The position numbers were made by a program, and so were the translations under genes. Below, piece after piece: positions 44,025 to 53,025 of a stretch of DNA of 64,000 nucleotides; position 1 is the stretch's first letter; each line of letters starts with the position of its first letter. The notes below the pieces were generated by a model. It was not told the origin of the DNA, searched no databases, and saw only the letters and a list, made by a program, of their open reading frames with translations. This DNA comes from Gp1-AA122 sp036378535 (lineage in GTDB: Bacteria > Acidobacteriota > Terriglobia > Terriglobales > Acidobacteriaceae), in contig DASUWH010000051.1 in assembly GCA_036378535.1 (NCBI GenBank), positions 62,001 to 126,000 of the forward strand, written 5' to 3'.

Positions 44025-44483
44025 ATGCGAGCTTTTTGGAAGAGACTTAGAACTATGATAATAGCGGGGCTGCTTCTGGTTGTGGCTTCCCTGGCATCTG
44101 CGCAGAAACCCAAGGCGATGCCGGCGCAGCAGCCGTCAGCGCCGATGTCCCAAGCTCCAATGCCACAACAGCCAGCGCAGCCGCAGGTCGTGGTCGTTGA
44201 GCCAGTCCGAGTCTTCGACCCGCTGTTCACATATCCGTACCCGTACGCTTATCCGCCAGACTACATGGCGTCCAACTTCGGGTATGTCAAGATCAAGACT
44301 GATCGCAAGGATGCCTCGGTATTCGTAGACGGCGGCTTTGCGGATAAGGTGGAGAAGGCCAAAAAATTCGCGCTGCGACCCGGCAATCACGAAATCGAGT
44401 TGCGCGATTCCGATGGTCGTACGCTGTATAAACAACAAATTGCGGTCATAGTTGGGAAAACCACCGAACTGCACGCTGGCTGA
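44025..44483 (+). CDS. Exported PEGA-like domain protein (152 aa)
   Basis: Signal peptide IIAGLLLVVASLASAQ; a Pro/Gln/Met-rich low-complexity spacer (residues 28-60), a Tyr/Pro-rich segment (DPLFTYPYPYAYPPDY), then a PEGA-like beta domain: GYVKIKTDRKDASVFVDGGF, FALRPGNHEIELRDSDG and a closing strand. PEGA domains are found in surface-layer or envelope proteins. An AAAGGGGG ribosome binding site precedes the ATG. The neighbours are also exported orphans, so this is consistent with an envelope accessory cluster. Confidence 0.7.
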   Translation: MRAFWKRLRTMIIAGLLLVVASLASAQKPKAMPAQQPSAPMSQAPMPQQPAQPQVVVVEPVRVFDPLFTYPYPYAYPPDYMASNFGYVKIKTDRKDASVFVDGGFADKVEKAKKFALRPGNHEIELRDSDGRTLYKQQIAVIVGKTTELHAG

Positions 44484-44546
44484 TTCGCCATAGGGAACTA
44501 ACCAGCGAGACTGATAGACTCCCAGGAACCGACTCGCCGCCCAATG

Positions 44547-44747
44547 TTATGAGCATTGCGGCGGGTCACCCGGGATAAAGCTCCAAAGCTCAGTCACCAT
44601 TTGCGTAGTCGTAAGCCCGACGAATAATGTCTCGAAGTAATTTCTGCTGAGAGTGGAACCTGGATGGGCAAGTGGCCAGAATTCTTTACCGCGGTAGTCG
44701 GAAACGATCGAAACGGAATAGCCACTTAGGCTCGTGGGCATCGTCAC
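44547..44747 (-). CDS. Possible 66-aa ORF coupled to methyltransferase gene
   Basis: Its GTG overlaps the TGA of the methyltransferase gene (GTGA, 44744-44747), the classical arrangement for translational coupling. The translation is rich in aromatics and hydroxyl residues (SGYSVSIVSDYRGKEFWPLA), which is unusual for random GC-rich frames, but I recognise no family and there is no independent ribosome binding site. It may be a genuine small protein or the remnant of a decayed gene. Confidence 0.3.
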   Translation of the reverse strand: MTMPTSLSGYSVSIVSDYRGKEFWPLAHPGSTLSRNYFETLFVGLTTTQMVTELWSFIPGDPPQCS

Positions 44748-45418
44748 GGCAGGGTGAACACCAGAAAGTAATCCATACCATCGGCTTTGACGAAGTCGTA
44801 AGTCTGTACTAGATGGTACCCGGCTTGCGCAGCTTCGTCGGTCACGATCTTGCGGTCGACCCCGTGGTTACTGGCATCGCCGTTGCGATCTATGATTCCC
44901 AATCTCGCTCCTGGCCTGAGTGCCGGACGCAGATGCTGCAGCAGCGCGACTGGATCAGCTATCTCGTGGTAGGTCTTTAACAGCAGCACCGCATCAACTG
45001 CCGCTTTCGGCAGCATCGGGTCATCGCTCTTGCTCAGAATGGTTTTAACGTTCGGCAGGGACTCGCTACGCGCCCTGCGATCGATGTAGCGAACAGCTTC
45101 CGGATTGATGTCGACCGCGTACACCATTCCGGCCGGCCCTACGCGACGCGCAGCCCGTATCGTAAACCACCCGGATCCCGCACCCACATCGGCAACGCCT
45201 TTCCCGGGCGCAATTCCCAACGTGTCCATCACGCGATTGATTTGCAGCCTTTGCTCTCGACCGGGGGAGTCGAATATGGAGAGGTCCCCGGTATAAGGCG
45301 TGCTGGTGGCTCGCTTGTGCCCCTGATCCGGGGTGGCATTTTGCCGCGCCCACGACGGCGCAAGGGCCAGCAGCAGAAGAAGTGCTAATGACAGGGGAGA
45401 GCGGAGGAAACGTCTCAT
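44744..45418 (-). CDS. Exported SAM-dependent methyltransferase-fold protein
   Basis: A class I Rossmann methyltransferase core: motif I VADVGAGSGWFTIRAA, motif II VYAVDINPEA, then DAVLLLKTYHEIADPVALLQ and LRPGARLGIIDRNGD. What is odd is the strong N-terminal signal peptide (RRFLRSPLSLALLLLLALAP, cleavage near SWARQ), which would send it to the periplasm, where SAM is not expected. Related exported methyltransferase-like proteins exist in several phyla with unproven roles. It may bind another ligand or be retained as a membrane-anchored enzyme facing the cytoplasm. Confidence 0.8.
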   Translation of the reverse strand: MRRFLRSPLSLALLLLLALAPSWARQNATPDQGHKRATSTPYTGDLSIFDSPGREQRLQINRVMDTLGIAPGKGVADVGAGSGWFTIRAARRVGPAGMVYAVDINPEAVRYIDRRARSESLPNVKTILSKSDDPMLPKAAVDAVLLLKTYHEIADPVALLQHLRPALRPGARLGIIDRNGDASNHGVDRKIVTDEAAQAGYHLVQTYDFVKADGMDYFLVFTLP

Positions 45419-45479
45419 TATGGTTTTGACTATCGACCAATCCCGAAGGTTAGCAGCGGCTCTGTACAGCGCGATCCCT

Positions 45480-46658
45480 TCAATTCAGGCGTTCAAAGAT
45501 CCCCGCCGCCCCCATGCCGCCGCCGACGCACATGGTAACTAGCCCGTAGCGGCCGTTGCGGCGCTTCAACTCCCGCAGGATGCTGGCTGTAAGCTTGGCG
45601 CCGGTGCATCCGAGCGGATGTCCCAGGGCGATGGCCCCTCCGTTCGGGTTCACTTTTTCAGGATCCAATCCGGCTTCCTTGATCACCGCCAGTGACTGGG
45701 CCGCGAACGCTTCATTCAATTCGATCACGTCCATATCGCTTAACTTGAGGCCTGCGATTTTCAGCGCCTTGGGAATCGCATAGACCGGTCCGAGGCCCAT
45801 CTCTTCCGGCTTGTAGCCGGCGGTGGCGAATGCCAAGTAGCGCGCCAGGGGCTTGATGCCCAGCGCCTGGGCTCGCTCACCCGACATGACCACAGCGGCC
45901 GCGGCTCCGTCCGACATCTGCGAGGAATTGCCGGCCGTGACAGTCCCTTTTACGTGGAATGCAGCTTTCAATGCGCCCAGTGCTTCCATGGACGTATCCG
46001 CGCGTGGGCCCTCGTCTACTTTGAAAACGATTTCCTGCCTTTTGGGCTTCGAGCCATTGGGCGTCGTAAAGCTGACCGGTACCGGCACGGTTTCATCGGC
46101 AAACCTGTTTTCCTGAATCGCGGCAACCGCCTTCTGGTGACTCTTCAAAGAAAACTCATCCGCGTGCTCACGGGTGATGCCGAATCGCTGGGCCAGCCGT
46201 TCCGCAGTGAGGCCCATGGAAAGATAGGCATCCGGATAATGATCCACCAGCCAGGGATTAGGCGAGATTTTGTGGCCGCCCATGGGGATCATTGACATGG
46301 ATTCGGTGCCCCCCGCGACCACAACCTCGGCGCCGCCCGCCATGATCCGCTCTGCCGCGATCGCAATTGCCTGCAGGCCGGACGAGCAGAAACGATTGAT
46401 CGTCATGGCCGACACTTCAACTGGCAGCCCGGCACGCAGCGATGCAATCCGCGCCACGTTCATGCCTTGCTCGGCTTCAGGCATGGCGCAGCCCAGGATC
46501 ACATCTTCGATCTCGTTGGGATCCACCTCAGGCACGCGCTCCAAGGCGCCTTTGATCGCGACTGCGGCCAGCTCATCAGGACGAGTGGCGCGCAATGTGC
46601 CTTTAAAAGCCCGGCCCACGGGAGTACGAACAGCGGAAGCGATTACGACGTCTCTCAT
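45480..46658 (-). CDS. fadA: Acetyl-CoA acyltransferase (thiolase)
   Basis: The thiolase cleaves 3-ketoacyl-CoA with CoA in the last step of beta-oxidation. The 392 aa enzyme has the nucleophile Cys in TINRFCSSGLQA, GGTESMSMIPMGGHK, NEAFAAQSLAV, GGAIALGHPLGCTGA (active His) and CVGGGMGAAGIFE (second Cys). The start at 46658 (MRDVVIASAVRTPVG) matches the family; the longer frame to 46694 adds an unrelated tail. It lies 83 nt downstream of fadN on the same strand, like the fadN-fadA order of Bacillus. Confidence 0.95.
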   Translation of the reverse strand: MRDVVIASAVRTPVGRAFKGTLRATRPDELAAVAIKGALERVPEVDPNEIEDVILGCAMPEAEQGMNVARIASLRAGLPVEVSAMTINRFCSSGLQAIAIAAERIMAGGAEVVVAGGTESMSMIPMGGHKISPNPWLVDHYPDAYLSMGLTAERLAQRFGITREHADEFSLKSHQKAVAAIQENRFADETVPVPVSFTTPNGSKPKRQEIVFKVDEGPRADTSMEALGALKAAFHVKGTVTAGNSSQMSDGAAAAVVMSGERAQALGIKPLARYLAFATAGYKPEEMGLGPVYAIPKALKIAGLKLSDMDVIELNEAFAAQSLAVIKEAGLDPEKVNPNGGAIALGHPLGCTGAKLTASILRELKRRNGRYGLVTMCVGGGMGAAGIFERLN

Positions 46659-46741
46659 ATCAATTCTCTTGTTTAAGCACTCAGCATTCGGCACTCAGCT
46701 CGAACTTATCAAAAGCCGTATAGCCGGCAGAACCTCGTCGC

Positions 46742-49165
46742 TTAATTCCTTAACATCTTACCCGTCTTCAAAGTGTATTGGATGCGTTCCTGCGTCATTC
46801 GCTCCCCGCAGAGAGATTTGAACGCCTCCCGCTCGAGATCGAGGATGTACTGTTCCGTCACGAAGGCGCCGGGCGAGACTTTTCCACCGCACAGCACCTC
46901 GGCGATTTTGTTGGCGACCTTAACTTCGTGGTCGCTGATGTATTCGCCTTGCCGCATCAGGTGGACACCCATCTTCAGCGCGGCGAGGATGTTCTCACCC
47001 GGCGCGGGGATATCTTTGCGGGGCTGCGGTGGCTCGTATCCAGCCCGCACCATCTCAAGAGCGCGCATCTTCGCATCCCACAAAACGCGGTCACGATTCA
47101 TACTGATGCGGTCAGTCTTCGATAGGAATCCAAAATTTCGGGCTTCTTCTGCCGAGGTAGCCACCTTGGCGGTCGCAATCGTTTCGAATGCCTTCTTCAT
47201 GGACTCGAGGAGTTCGACCGACTGGGCGCGGCCATCTTTGTGCACGGAATGGGCGCTACCAATGGCACGTAAGAGCATTTCTTTGCAGCCGCCACCGCCC
47301 GGCAATAAACCGACGCCGACTTCCACCAGGCCCATATAAAGTTCCGCGTGCGGCTGCAAGGCAGGAGCGTGCAGCGAAATTTCGGCGCCCCCACCGAGGC
47401 TCAGACCGAAGGGCGCGACTACCACCGGCTTGGGCGAGAACTTGATCGCCTGCGTCATGCCCTGGAACTGGCGAATGGCTATGTCCACTTCATCCCATTC
47501 TTCCTCCTGGATAGACATGATCAGCAGCATCAGGTTGGCGCCCACGGAGAAGTTCGGCGCGTCATTGGTGATGACAAATGCGTCAAAGTTATCCCCGAGG
47601 CCACCGGGCTTAAGCGTTTGCGAAATCAACTGCACGATGTCGGCGCCGATGGCGTTCATCTTCGAATGGAACTCGATGCAGCCGACGCCGTCGCCAATGT
47701 CCACAAGCGAGGCGCCGGAATTCTTTTTGACGACGCCATTGGATTTCTTCGCAACTGTGACCGACCACACTCCCGCAGGCACCTCAACGGCCTTGTAGTG
47801 GCCGCCGGCCAGATCAAAGAAGGCGCGCCCGGAGCCGGCTTTAGGTTCATCGACGTACCAGGACTTCTTTCCCGATGCGAGTAGGTTTTCAACATTCTGC
47901 GCAACCGGCTTGCCTTCTTTCCCCATGCGAGCAACAGTCGGTTCCACACCGGCTGCGTCCCACAGTTCGAACGGCCCCATCTCCCAGCTAAAGCCGAGAC
48001 GCATAGCCCGGTCGATTTCGACGATCGAATCGGAAATCTCCGGAATGCGGTTAGCGGCGTAGGTCCACAGATCGGACAGTGCGGACCAGAGGAACTGTGC
48101 GGCCTTGTCCGCTCTTGACGAGGCGCTTCCCTCCAGTCCGAGCAGCGTGCGCACACGTACGCCCGTATCCTCGATATTCCTGGCCATATCCAGGGCGGCT
48201 AATTTGGGCTTCAGCCGCGGGTGGTACTCCAGCGTCTTCCAGTCAAGCGCAAGGCGCTCGGGCTCTTTCCCATCGGCGACTTTGGCTTTCTTGTAAAAAC
48301 CACCTTTCGTTTTGTCACCCAGCCACTTGTGGGCGACCATTTGCCGGAAGAAATCGGGGAGTTTGAGATCGCTGCGCTCGTCATGAACATTCCGGGTCAT
48401 GTTGCCCACCACGTGGCTCAGAATGTCGAGACCGACCAGGTCAATGGTGCGGAAGGTCGCTGACTTCGGCCATCCAATAGCAGTCCCGGTGAGAGCGTCG
48501 ACCTCTTCAATCGAGAGATCCATCTCCTGCATCAGCCGCATTACATTCAGAACAGAAAACGTCCCAATACGATTGGCAATGAAATTTGGCGTGTCCTTGG
48601 CGGCGACGATTCCTTTTCCGAGGTGCACATCGACGAAGTTGGCGATCGCCTCGATCTTGGCGGCATCCGCGTGCGGCGTGGGAATCAATTCGAGCAGCCG
48701 CATGTAGCGTGGCGGATTGAAGAAATGCGTGCCGAACCAGGAGCGCTGAAACTGATCGGAGAAACCCTCGACAATCTTCGCGACCGGTAGCCCGCTGGTG
48801 TTCGTCGTGACAATGGTCTCCGGCCGGCAGACCGCCTCAACTTTCTTCAGCAGCGCGCGCTTGATCTCGAGGTCCTCCAGCACAGCCTCGATGATCCAAT
48901 CCACTTCTGCGAGCCGGTTAAGGTCATCCTCGAAATTGCCAATCGTCACCAGGTGCGCCAGCGCCGGCTCGAAGAAAGCTGCAGGCTTCGATTTAAGGGC
49001 GGCATCGAATCCAGCAGCGGCAATTTTATTGCGAACAGGGCCGTCGGCATCGGTTGGAAGCATGTCGAGCAGGTAGACGGGAACGTGGGCATTGGCCATG
49101 TGCGCGGCTATACGCGCGCCCATGGTGCCAGCGCCCAGTACGGCGACTTTGGTGATCTTTTTCAT
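46742..49165 (-). CDS. fadN: FadN-type 3-hydroxyacyl-CoA dehydrogenase / enoyl-CoA hydratase
   Basis: A bifunctional beta-oxidation enzyme of about 807 aa with the dehydrogenase first, as in Bacillus FadN (FadB has the reverse order). The N-terminus MKKITKVAVLGAGTMGARIA carries the NAD-binding GxGxxG, followed by the 3HCDH catalytic region (FGTHFFNPPRYMRLLELIPT). The C-terminal part is crotonase-like (GDNFDAFVITNDAPNFSVGA, then GLSLGGGAEISLHAP). The frame is open to 49405, but homology begins at the ATG at 49165, which also avoids overlap with the divergent dehydrogenase gene. It is followed by fadA. Confidence 0.94.
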   Translation of the reverse strand: MKKITKVAVLGAGTMGARIAAHMANAHVPVYLLDMLPTDADGPVRNKIAAAGFDAALKSKPAAFFEPALAHLVTIGNFEDDLNRLAEVDWIIEAVLEDLEIKRALLKKVEAVCRPETIVTTNTSGLPVAKIVEGFSDQFQRSWFGTHFFNPPRYMRLLELIPTPHADAAKIEAIANFVDVHLGKGIVAAKDTPNFIANRIGTFSVLNVMRLMQEMDLSIEEVDALTGTAIGWPKSATFRTIDLVGLDILSHVVGNMTRNVHDERSDLKLPDFFRQMVAHKWLGDKTKGGFYKKAKVADGKEPERLALDWKTLEYHPRLKPKLAALDMARNIEDTGVRVRTLLGLEGSASSRADKAAQFLWSALSDLWTYAANRIPEISDSIVEIDRAMRLGFSWEMGPFELWDAAGVEPTVARMGKEGKPVAQNVENLLASGKKSWYVDEPKAGSGRAFFDLAGGHYKAVEVPAGVWSVTVAKKSNGVVKKNSGASLVDIGDGVGCIEFHSKMNAIGADIVQLISQTLKPGGLGDNFDAFVITNDAPNFSVGANLMLLIMSIQEEEWDEVDIAIRQFQGMTQAIKFSPKPVVVAPFGLSLGGGAEISLHAPALQPHAELYMGLVEVGVGLLPGGGGCKEMLLRAIGSAHSVHKDGRAQSVELLESMKKAFETIATAKVATSAEEARNFGFLSKTDRISMNRDRVLWDAKMRALEMVRAGYEPPQPRKDIPAPGENILAALKMGVHLMRQGEYISDHEVKVANKIAEVLCGGKVSPGAFVTEQYILDLEREAFKSLCGERMTQERIQYTLKTGKMLRN

Positions 49166-49355
49166 GGGTTCGTACTCGGTTCGGATGAAGGTTTGCGGTT
49201 GAATTCGTGGTAGCGGGTGACAGAATATTTTCGCGCTCGGCCGCCGGTGCATGCAGTGAGATCGGGAAAAAACTTCAGTTAATTTCCAAAATGGGATTCC
49301 TGTGGAAACGCAACTCCTGCTTGCAAAACGCCTGGAGCGGTGAGAAAACTCCATC

Positions 49356-50801
49356 ATGAATTCGGATGAATTGCGCTCGCCCTTGCGTTTCATGAGCCCC
49401 GGCATGGATACGTCAGCGCCGCCAGAGTGGCTGCGTGATTACGAGAACTGGTGGCAAAGCGAAGGGCAGGCCATCTCCGACAGCGTCGACCGGGCTGGCA
49501 CGCCCTGGCTGCGCATGTTCGATCGCGCGGGCGGGCGGGTAGACGAGATCCTTTACTCGCCTGACTACTGGAGGATGCTGCGGCAGGGATACCGAGCAGG
49601 TGTGCTGTGGAGAACTCATGAACAGAGCTCGCTCTTGCCGGCGTTTCTTAATATCTGCGTCACCGCATTCCACGACCCAGGACTGGCCTGCCCATATACC
49701 GTTTCACTATCCACGCTTTTGCCGCTCATCAAGTACGGCGACGTCGAATGTAAATCGAAATTCCTGCCTCCTATGTTGGTGCGCGATGGCACCAGCTGGC
49801 AGGGTGCGACCTGGATGACGGAAATCAAGGGTGGCTCGGACTTGGGCGCGGCAGTGGAGACCGTAGCTCGACAAGTTGGCAGTCATTGGCGGCTCACGGG
49901 GGACAAATACTTCGCCAGCAATGCCGGAGCTGAGTTGGCGGTAGTCGCGGCACGACCTGAGGGGGCGCCCAACACGGTGCGCGACCTGAATCTGTTTCTC
50001 GTACCCCGCTATCGCGACAAAGATGTGCTGAATTATTTCATTCGCCGTCTCAAAGACAAGATTGCCACGCGATCAGTCCCAACCGGAGAAATTGAACTGC
50101 GTGATAGCGAAGCGTGGCTTCTGGGTAAGGGCGAACAAGGTATTTATCTGATTCTGGAAGTCCTGAATGTATCTCGCGTGGCCAACAGCATTGGCAGTGT
50201 CGCCTTGGCGCAGCGTGCCATATTCGATGCCCTTACCTACGCTGAACAGCGAATGGCATTCGGGAAGCCCATCATCCAGCATCCGCTGCTTTGCCGCCAA
50301 GTTCAGGACCGGTTACAAAATCTGTTCGGCGCCGCGGCTCTAGCGTGGGAAGCGGTCAAGCTGTTGGATGAGGTCTGGCAAGAAAAGCCGCCCTACTCCG
50401 ATCGCTACTATCTCTTCCGCCTGGTCGCCCACCTGGCGAAATACTGGACTGCTGAATTTGCGGTACAGACTGCAAAATGGGCTATGGAAGTTCATGGCGG
50501 CATAGGAACGCTTCAGGAATATCGGGTCGAACGCTGGCTGCGGGAAGCAATGATTCTTGCGATTTGGGAAGGCACTTCCCATCGCCAGGTCCTGGATGGG
50601 TTGGAAGTCATGCAGCGAAAGAATGCCCATCGCTTCTTATTTCGCCACCTTGCCGAAAAGCATGATGCGGCACTAGATGCCATGGAAGTGCGTGTTGACG
50701 AACATTTGCGGCTTCCCCAGGAAGAACGAGAAGCAACTGCCGAGGTCCTCTTCAGTGAACTGGCTGCGCTTACGGCTCAGATTTTGGCCAAGCGATTATG
50801 A
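49356..50801 (+). CDS. AidB-like acyl-CoA dehydrogenase
   Basis: A flavoprotein of the acyl-CoA dehydrogenase superfamily (481 aa). Features include a long N-terminal segment, GATWMTEIKGGSDLGAAVET (FAD- and substrate-binding loop), LTGDKYFASNAGAELAVVAA, FGKPIIQHPLLCRQVQDRLQ and EVHGGIGTLQEYRVERWLRE followed by MILAIWEGTSHRQVLDGLE. The WMTEIKGGSD and WEGT motifs are of the AidB type rather than classical FadE. Substrate unknown. It is divergent from fadN across a 190-nt spacer, which probably holds both promoters. Confidence 0.9.
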   Translation: MNSDELRSPLRFMSPGMDTSAPPEWLRDYENWWQSEGQAISDSVDRAGTPWLRMFDRAGGRVDEILYSPDYWRMLRQGYRAGVLWRTHEQSSLLPAFLNICVTAFHDPGLACPYTVSLSTLLPLIKYGDVECKSKFLPPMLVRDGTSWQGATWMTEIKGGSDLGAAVETVARQVGSHWRLTGDKYFASNAGAELAVVAARPEGAPNTVRDLNLFLVPRYRDKDVLNYFIRRLKDKIATRSVPTGEIELRDSEAWLLGKGEQGIYLILEVLNVSRVANSIGSVALAQRAIFDALTYAEQRMAFGKPIIQHPLLCRQVQDRLQNLFGAAALAWEAVKLLDEVWQEKPPYSDRYYLFRLVAHLAKYWTAEFAVQTAKWAMEVHGGIGTLQEYRVERWLREAMILAIWEGTSHRQVLDGLEVMQRKNAHRFLFRHLAEKHDAALDAMEVRVDEHLRLPQEEREATAEVLFSELAALTAQILAKRL

Positions 50802-50810
50802 CCGACCTCC

Positions 50811-50886
50811 TGTCATCTCGAGCAACGCGAGGGATCTTCGTTGTTGCAAGACAACCCCCAGATCCCTCGTTTTACGAGGGATGACA
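50811..50886. repeat. Palindromic element of the TGTCATC...GATGACA type
   Basis: TGTCATC (50811) and GATGACA (50880-50886) flank inner inverted arms GAGGGATCT and AGATCCCTC. It begins 9 nt after the AidB-like stop codon. The outer TGTCAT core resembles the TGTCATCCCGAG core of the MITE-like copies at 10399 and 25339, but the ends differ. Confidence 0.6.
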
Positions 50887-51063
50887 AATACCTGCCAGTG
50901 GTTGAGATGATTCAAAAAAACGATTGTCCTGATCGAAGCGGCGCCGCATAAGTCAGCTCGCATACCGTTGTTTCATGAACTTAGGGAAACCCAATCGATA
51001 TTTATAGGCTCAATCACTTATTTTAATTTCCGTTCCGAAGCAGGATTTGCTATCAGTAGCTGC

Positions 51064-51282
51064 ATGAAACGCGGTCGAATCACCAGCCATTACAATCCAA
51101 ACAAGCTCCTGGACAGCCTCCTGGCGTTGGATCGAAAAATAGTGGAGCGTTCCCTGCGCGTCTACAATATCCCGCGACACGAACGGACCAGATTGCGAGC
51201 ACAGATCCGGCGCCTGCACAATGCCATGCGAGCGATCGACCTGAACCCGCACACCTTGGCGGTTCGGAACAGCTGGCGCTGA
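51064..51282 (+). CDS. Small basic helical hypothetical protein (72 aa)
   Basis: Not recognised. The segment reads MKRGRITSHYNPNKLLDSLL and then a helix-rich basic stretch (IPRHERTRLRAQIRRLHNAM). The frame is open to 50968; the ATG at 51064 begins the better-looking part. It converges with the GMC oxidoreductase gene with a 9-nt gap. No motif indicates function. Confidence 0.4.
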   Translation: MKRGRITSHYNPNKLLDSLLALDRKIVERSLRVYNIPRHERTRLRAQIRRLHNAMRAIDLNPHTLAVRNSWR

Positions 51283-51291
51283 TCGAGCGGC

Positions 51292-52929
51292 TCAACGGAA
51301 GACCGTCTCCGAGCAATCCGGAATAAAACTCATCGCCCGCTCAGCCAGCGCGGTGATCGTCAGGCTCGGGTTCACGCCAAGGTTTGCAGCGATTACGGAC
51401 CCATCGCAGATGTACATATCCTTGTAGCCGAACACCCGCTGGCGAGCGTCCACAACGCCGTGCTCTGGCAAGTCGGCGATCGCACAACCGCCGATGCAGT
51501 GCGCGGTTCCAGGCACATCGAACAAAATCTCCGGCAGCATGCTCAGGCCCATGCCGCCGGTCAGCTGCGCAAACTTCCTGGCAAATTCGTTTGCCTGCGG
51601 AATGTAGGTGGGCACCTTCTTGCCCCGGCTGACCAGGAACTTTCGGAACGGCCAGAACCACGGCCGCTTCCACTGCATTTCGATATGGTTTTCCAGCGCC
51701 TGCATGCAGAGGAGAATCACCGACTCTCGCGCAAATCCAAACGGTTGCAGCAGGCGAAGAGTTTTTAGCGGATGACGCAGCAGGGCGGCGAAAACGTTTT
51801 TTGACCAAAGGGCGATGCGTCGCCGACCGGGGCGGCCGTCGGTCAGCATGGTAGTCAGGAAACTCAAGCTATCGGAGCCGCGCGGGTACCGAACCGCCTC
51901 GATGTGCGTGTGCTCGTCAATGTACACACCCGATCCGATTGCCACTCCTTGTGAGAGGTCCTCGCGACACCCGGGTGTGCGCGCCCCAATCAATGACTCC
52001 GAGTTCGTACGAACGTGCTTGCCCAACTGGCCGCTGATTGCCGGCAAAGAACCCTTCTGCTTGAGTTGGAAAAGAAGTTCCATCGTGCCCAGGGAAGATG
52101 CGGAAAAGATCACACCATGAGTGGTAAAGCGCCGCGGCTCCCGTCTGAACCGCGCAGTGGACTTGACGGTGCAGACTTCATATCCCGAACTCCCATCCAC
52201 GCTTCCCTCGCGCGGTTTGACATCCACCACCTTGGTTTCAGGGAAAAGTCGTGCTCCGTGTTTCTCGGCCAGATAAAGATAGTTGAGGTCGAGAGTATTC
52301 TTGGCGCGGAAGCGGCAACCGAGCATGCATCCGCCGCAGGCAACGCAAGTGGCTCGATCCGGCCCGTCGCCGTTGAAAAATGGATCGCACACTTCTCTTC
52401 CGCCCGGTTCTCCCTCAGGCGATTCCAGAACAGCCAGCCTGGTTTGATAAAAACTCGCGGCAACACCCGTCGCCTCGGCGGCTCTTTTCAAGAGGCGGTC
52501 AGCCGGGCCCAGAATCTTATTCTCAATCACTCCCAACATACGGGTGGCGGTCGCATAATGCCACGGCATCTCCGCTTTCCAGTCGGCCAAACCCGTCCAT
52601 GAGCCCGTCTGCCAGACTTTGTCGGGAGGCACAAGCAGAGTCCCGGCATAAGTGATTGATCCTCCGCCTACGGCGCAACCATGAAAAATGGTTGCGTGCT
52701 GAAAAAAGCGCATGTTGAAGAAGCCGCGCAGACCGAGGCGGGGGCGCCAGATCCAGCGACGAATGGACCAACTGCTGTGGGGAAACTTCTCCGGCGTCCA
52801 ACGGCGGCCCATCTCCATAACCGCCACACGGTAGCCCTTTTCGACGAGCCGGAGTGCGGAAACACTGCCCCCGAAACCAGACCCAATGACAATGAAATCG
52901 AAATCCAGCGTGCGATTGGGCTGCGACAT
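51292..52929 (-). CDS. GMC-family oxidoreductase, cholesterol/long-chain-alcohol oxidase type
   Basis: A flavoprotein of 545 aa with the ADP-binding fold FDFIVIGSGFGGSVSALRL, FHGCAVGGGSITYAG, a Cys-rich insert (CVACGGCMLGCRFRAKNTLD) seen in the cholesterol-oxidase-like branch, and the C-terminal GTAHCIGGCAIADLPEHGVV, ending in NPSLTITALAERA. GMC enzymes oxidise alcohols using FAD. Given the lipid context, a long-chain alcohol or sterol-like substrate is plausible, but this is inference. The ATG at 52929 (MSQPNRTLDFDF) is preferred over 52968. A hypothetical protein gene is just upstream. Confidence 0.88.
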   Translation of the reverse strand: MSQPNRTLDFDFIVIGSGFGGSVSALRLVEKGYRVAVMEMGRRWTPEKFPHSSWSIRRWIWRPRLGLRGFFNMRFFQHATIFHGCAVGGGSITYAGTLLVPPDKVWQTGSWTGLADWKAEMPWHYATATRMLGVIENKILGPADRLLKRAAEATGVAASFYQTRLAVLESPEGEPGGREVCDPFFNGDGPDRATCVACGGCMLGCRFRAKNTLDLNYLYLAEKHGARLFPETKVVDVKPREGSVDGSSGYEVCTVKSTARFRREPRRFTTHGVIFSASSLGTMELLFQLKQKGSLPAISGQLGKHVRTNSESLIGARTPGCREDLSQGVAIGSGVYIDEHTHIEAVRYPRGSDSLSFLTTMLTDGRPGRRRIALWSKNVFAALLRHPLKTLRLLQPFGFARESVILLCMQALENHIEMQWKRPWFWPFRKFLVSRGKKVPTYIPQANEFARKFAQLTGGMGLSMLPEILFDVPGTAHCIGGCAIADLPEHGVVDARQRVFGYKDMYICDGSVIAANLGVNPSLTITALAERAMSFIPDCSETVFR

Positions 52930-53025
52930 ATCGAGTGGCCGTCCTGCCATGGCCAGGGGCGGAAACACGCACTCGCTTGCGATGATCGTGTTATGGCTAC
53001 GACCAGGCAGTTGATGACTTTCAGT

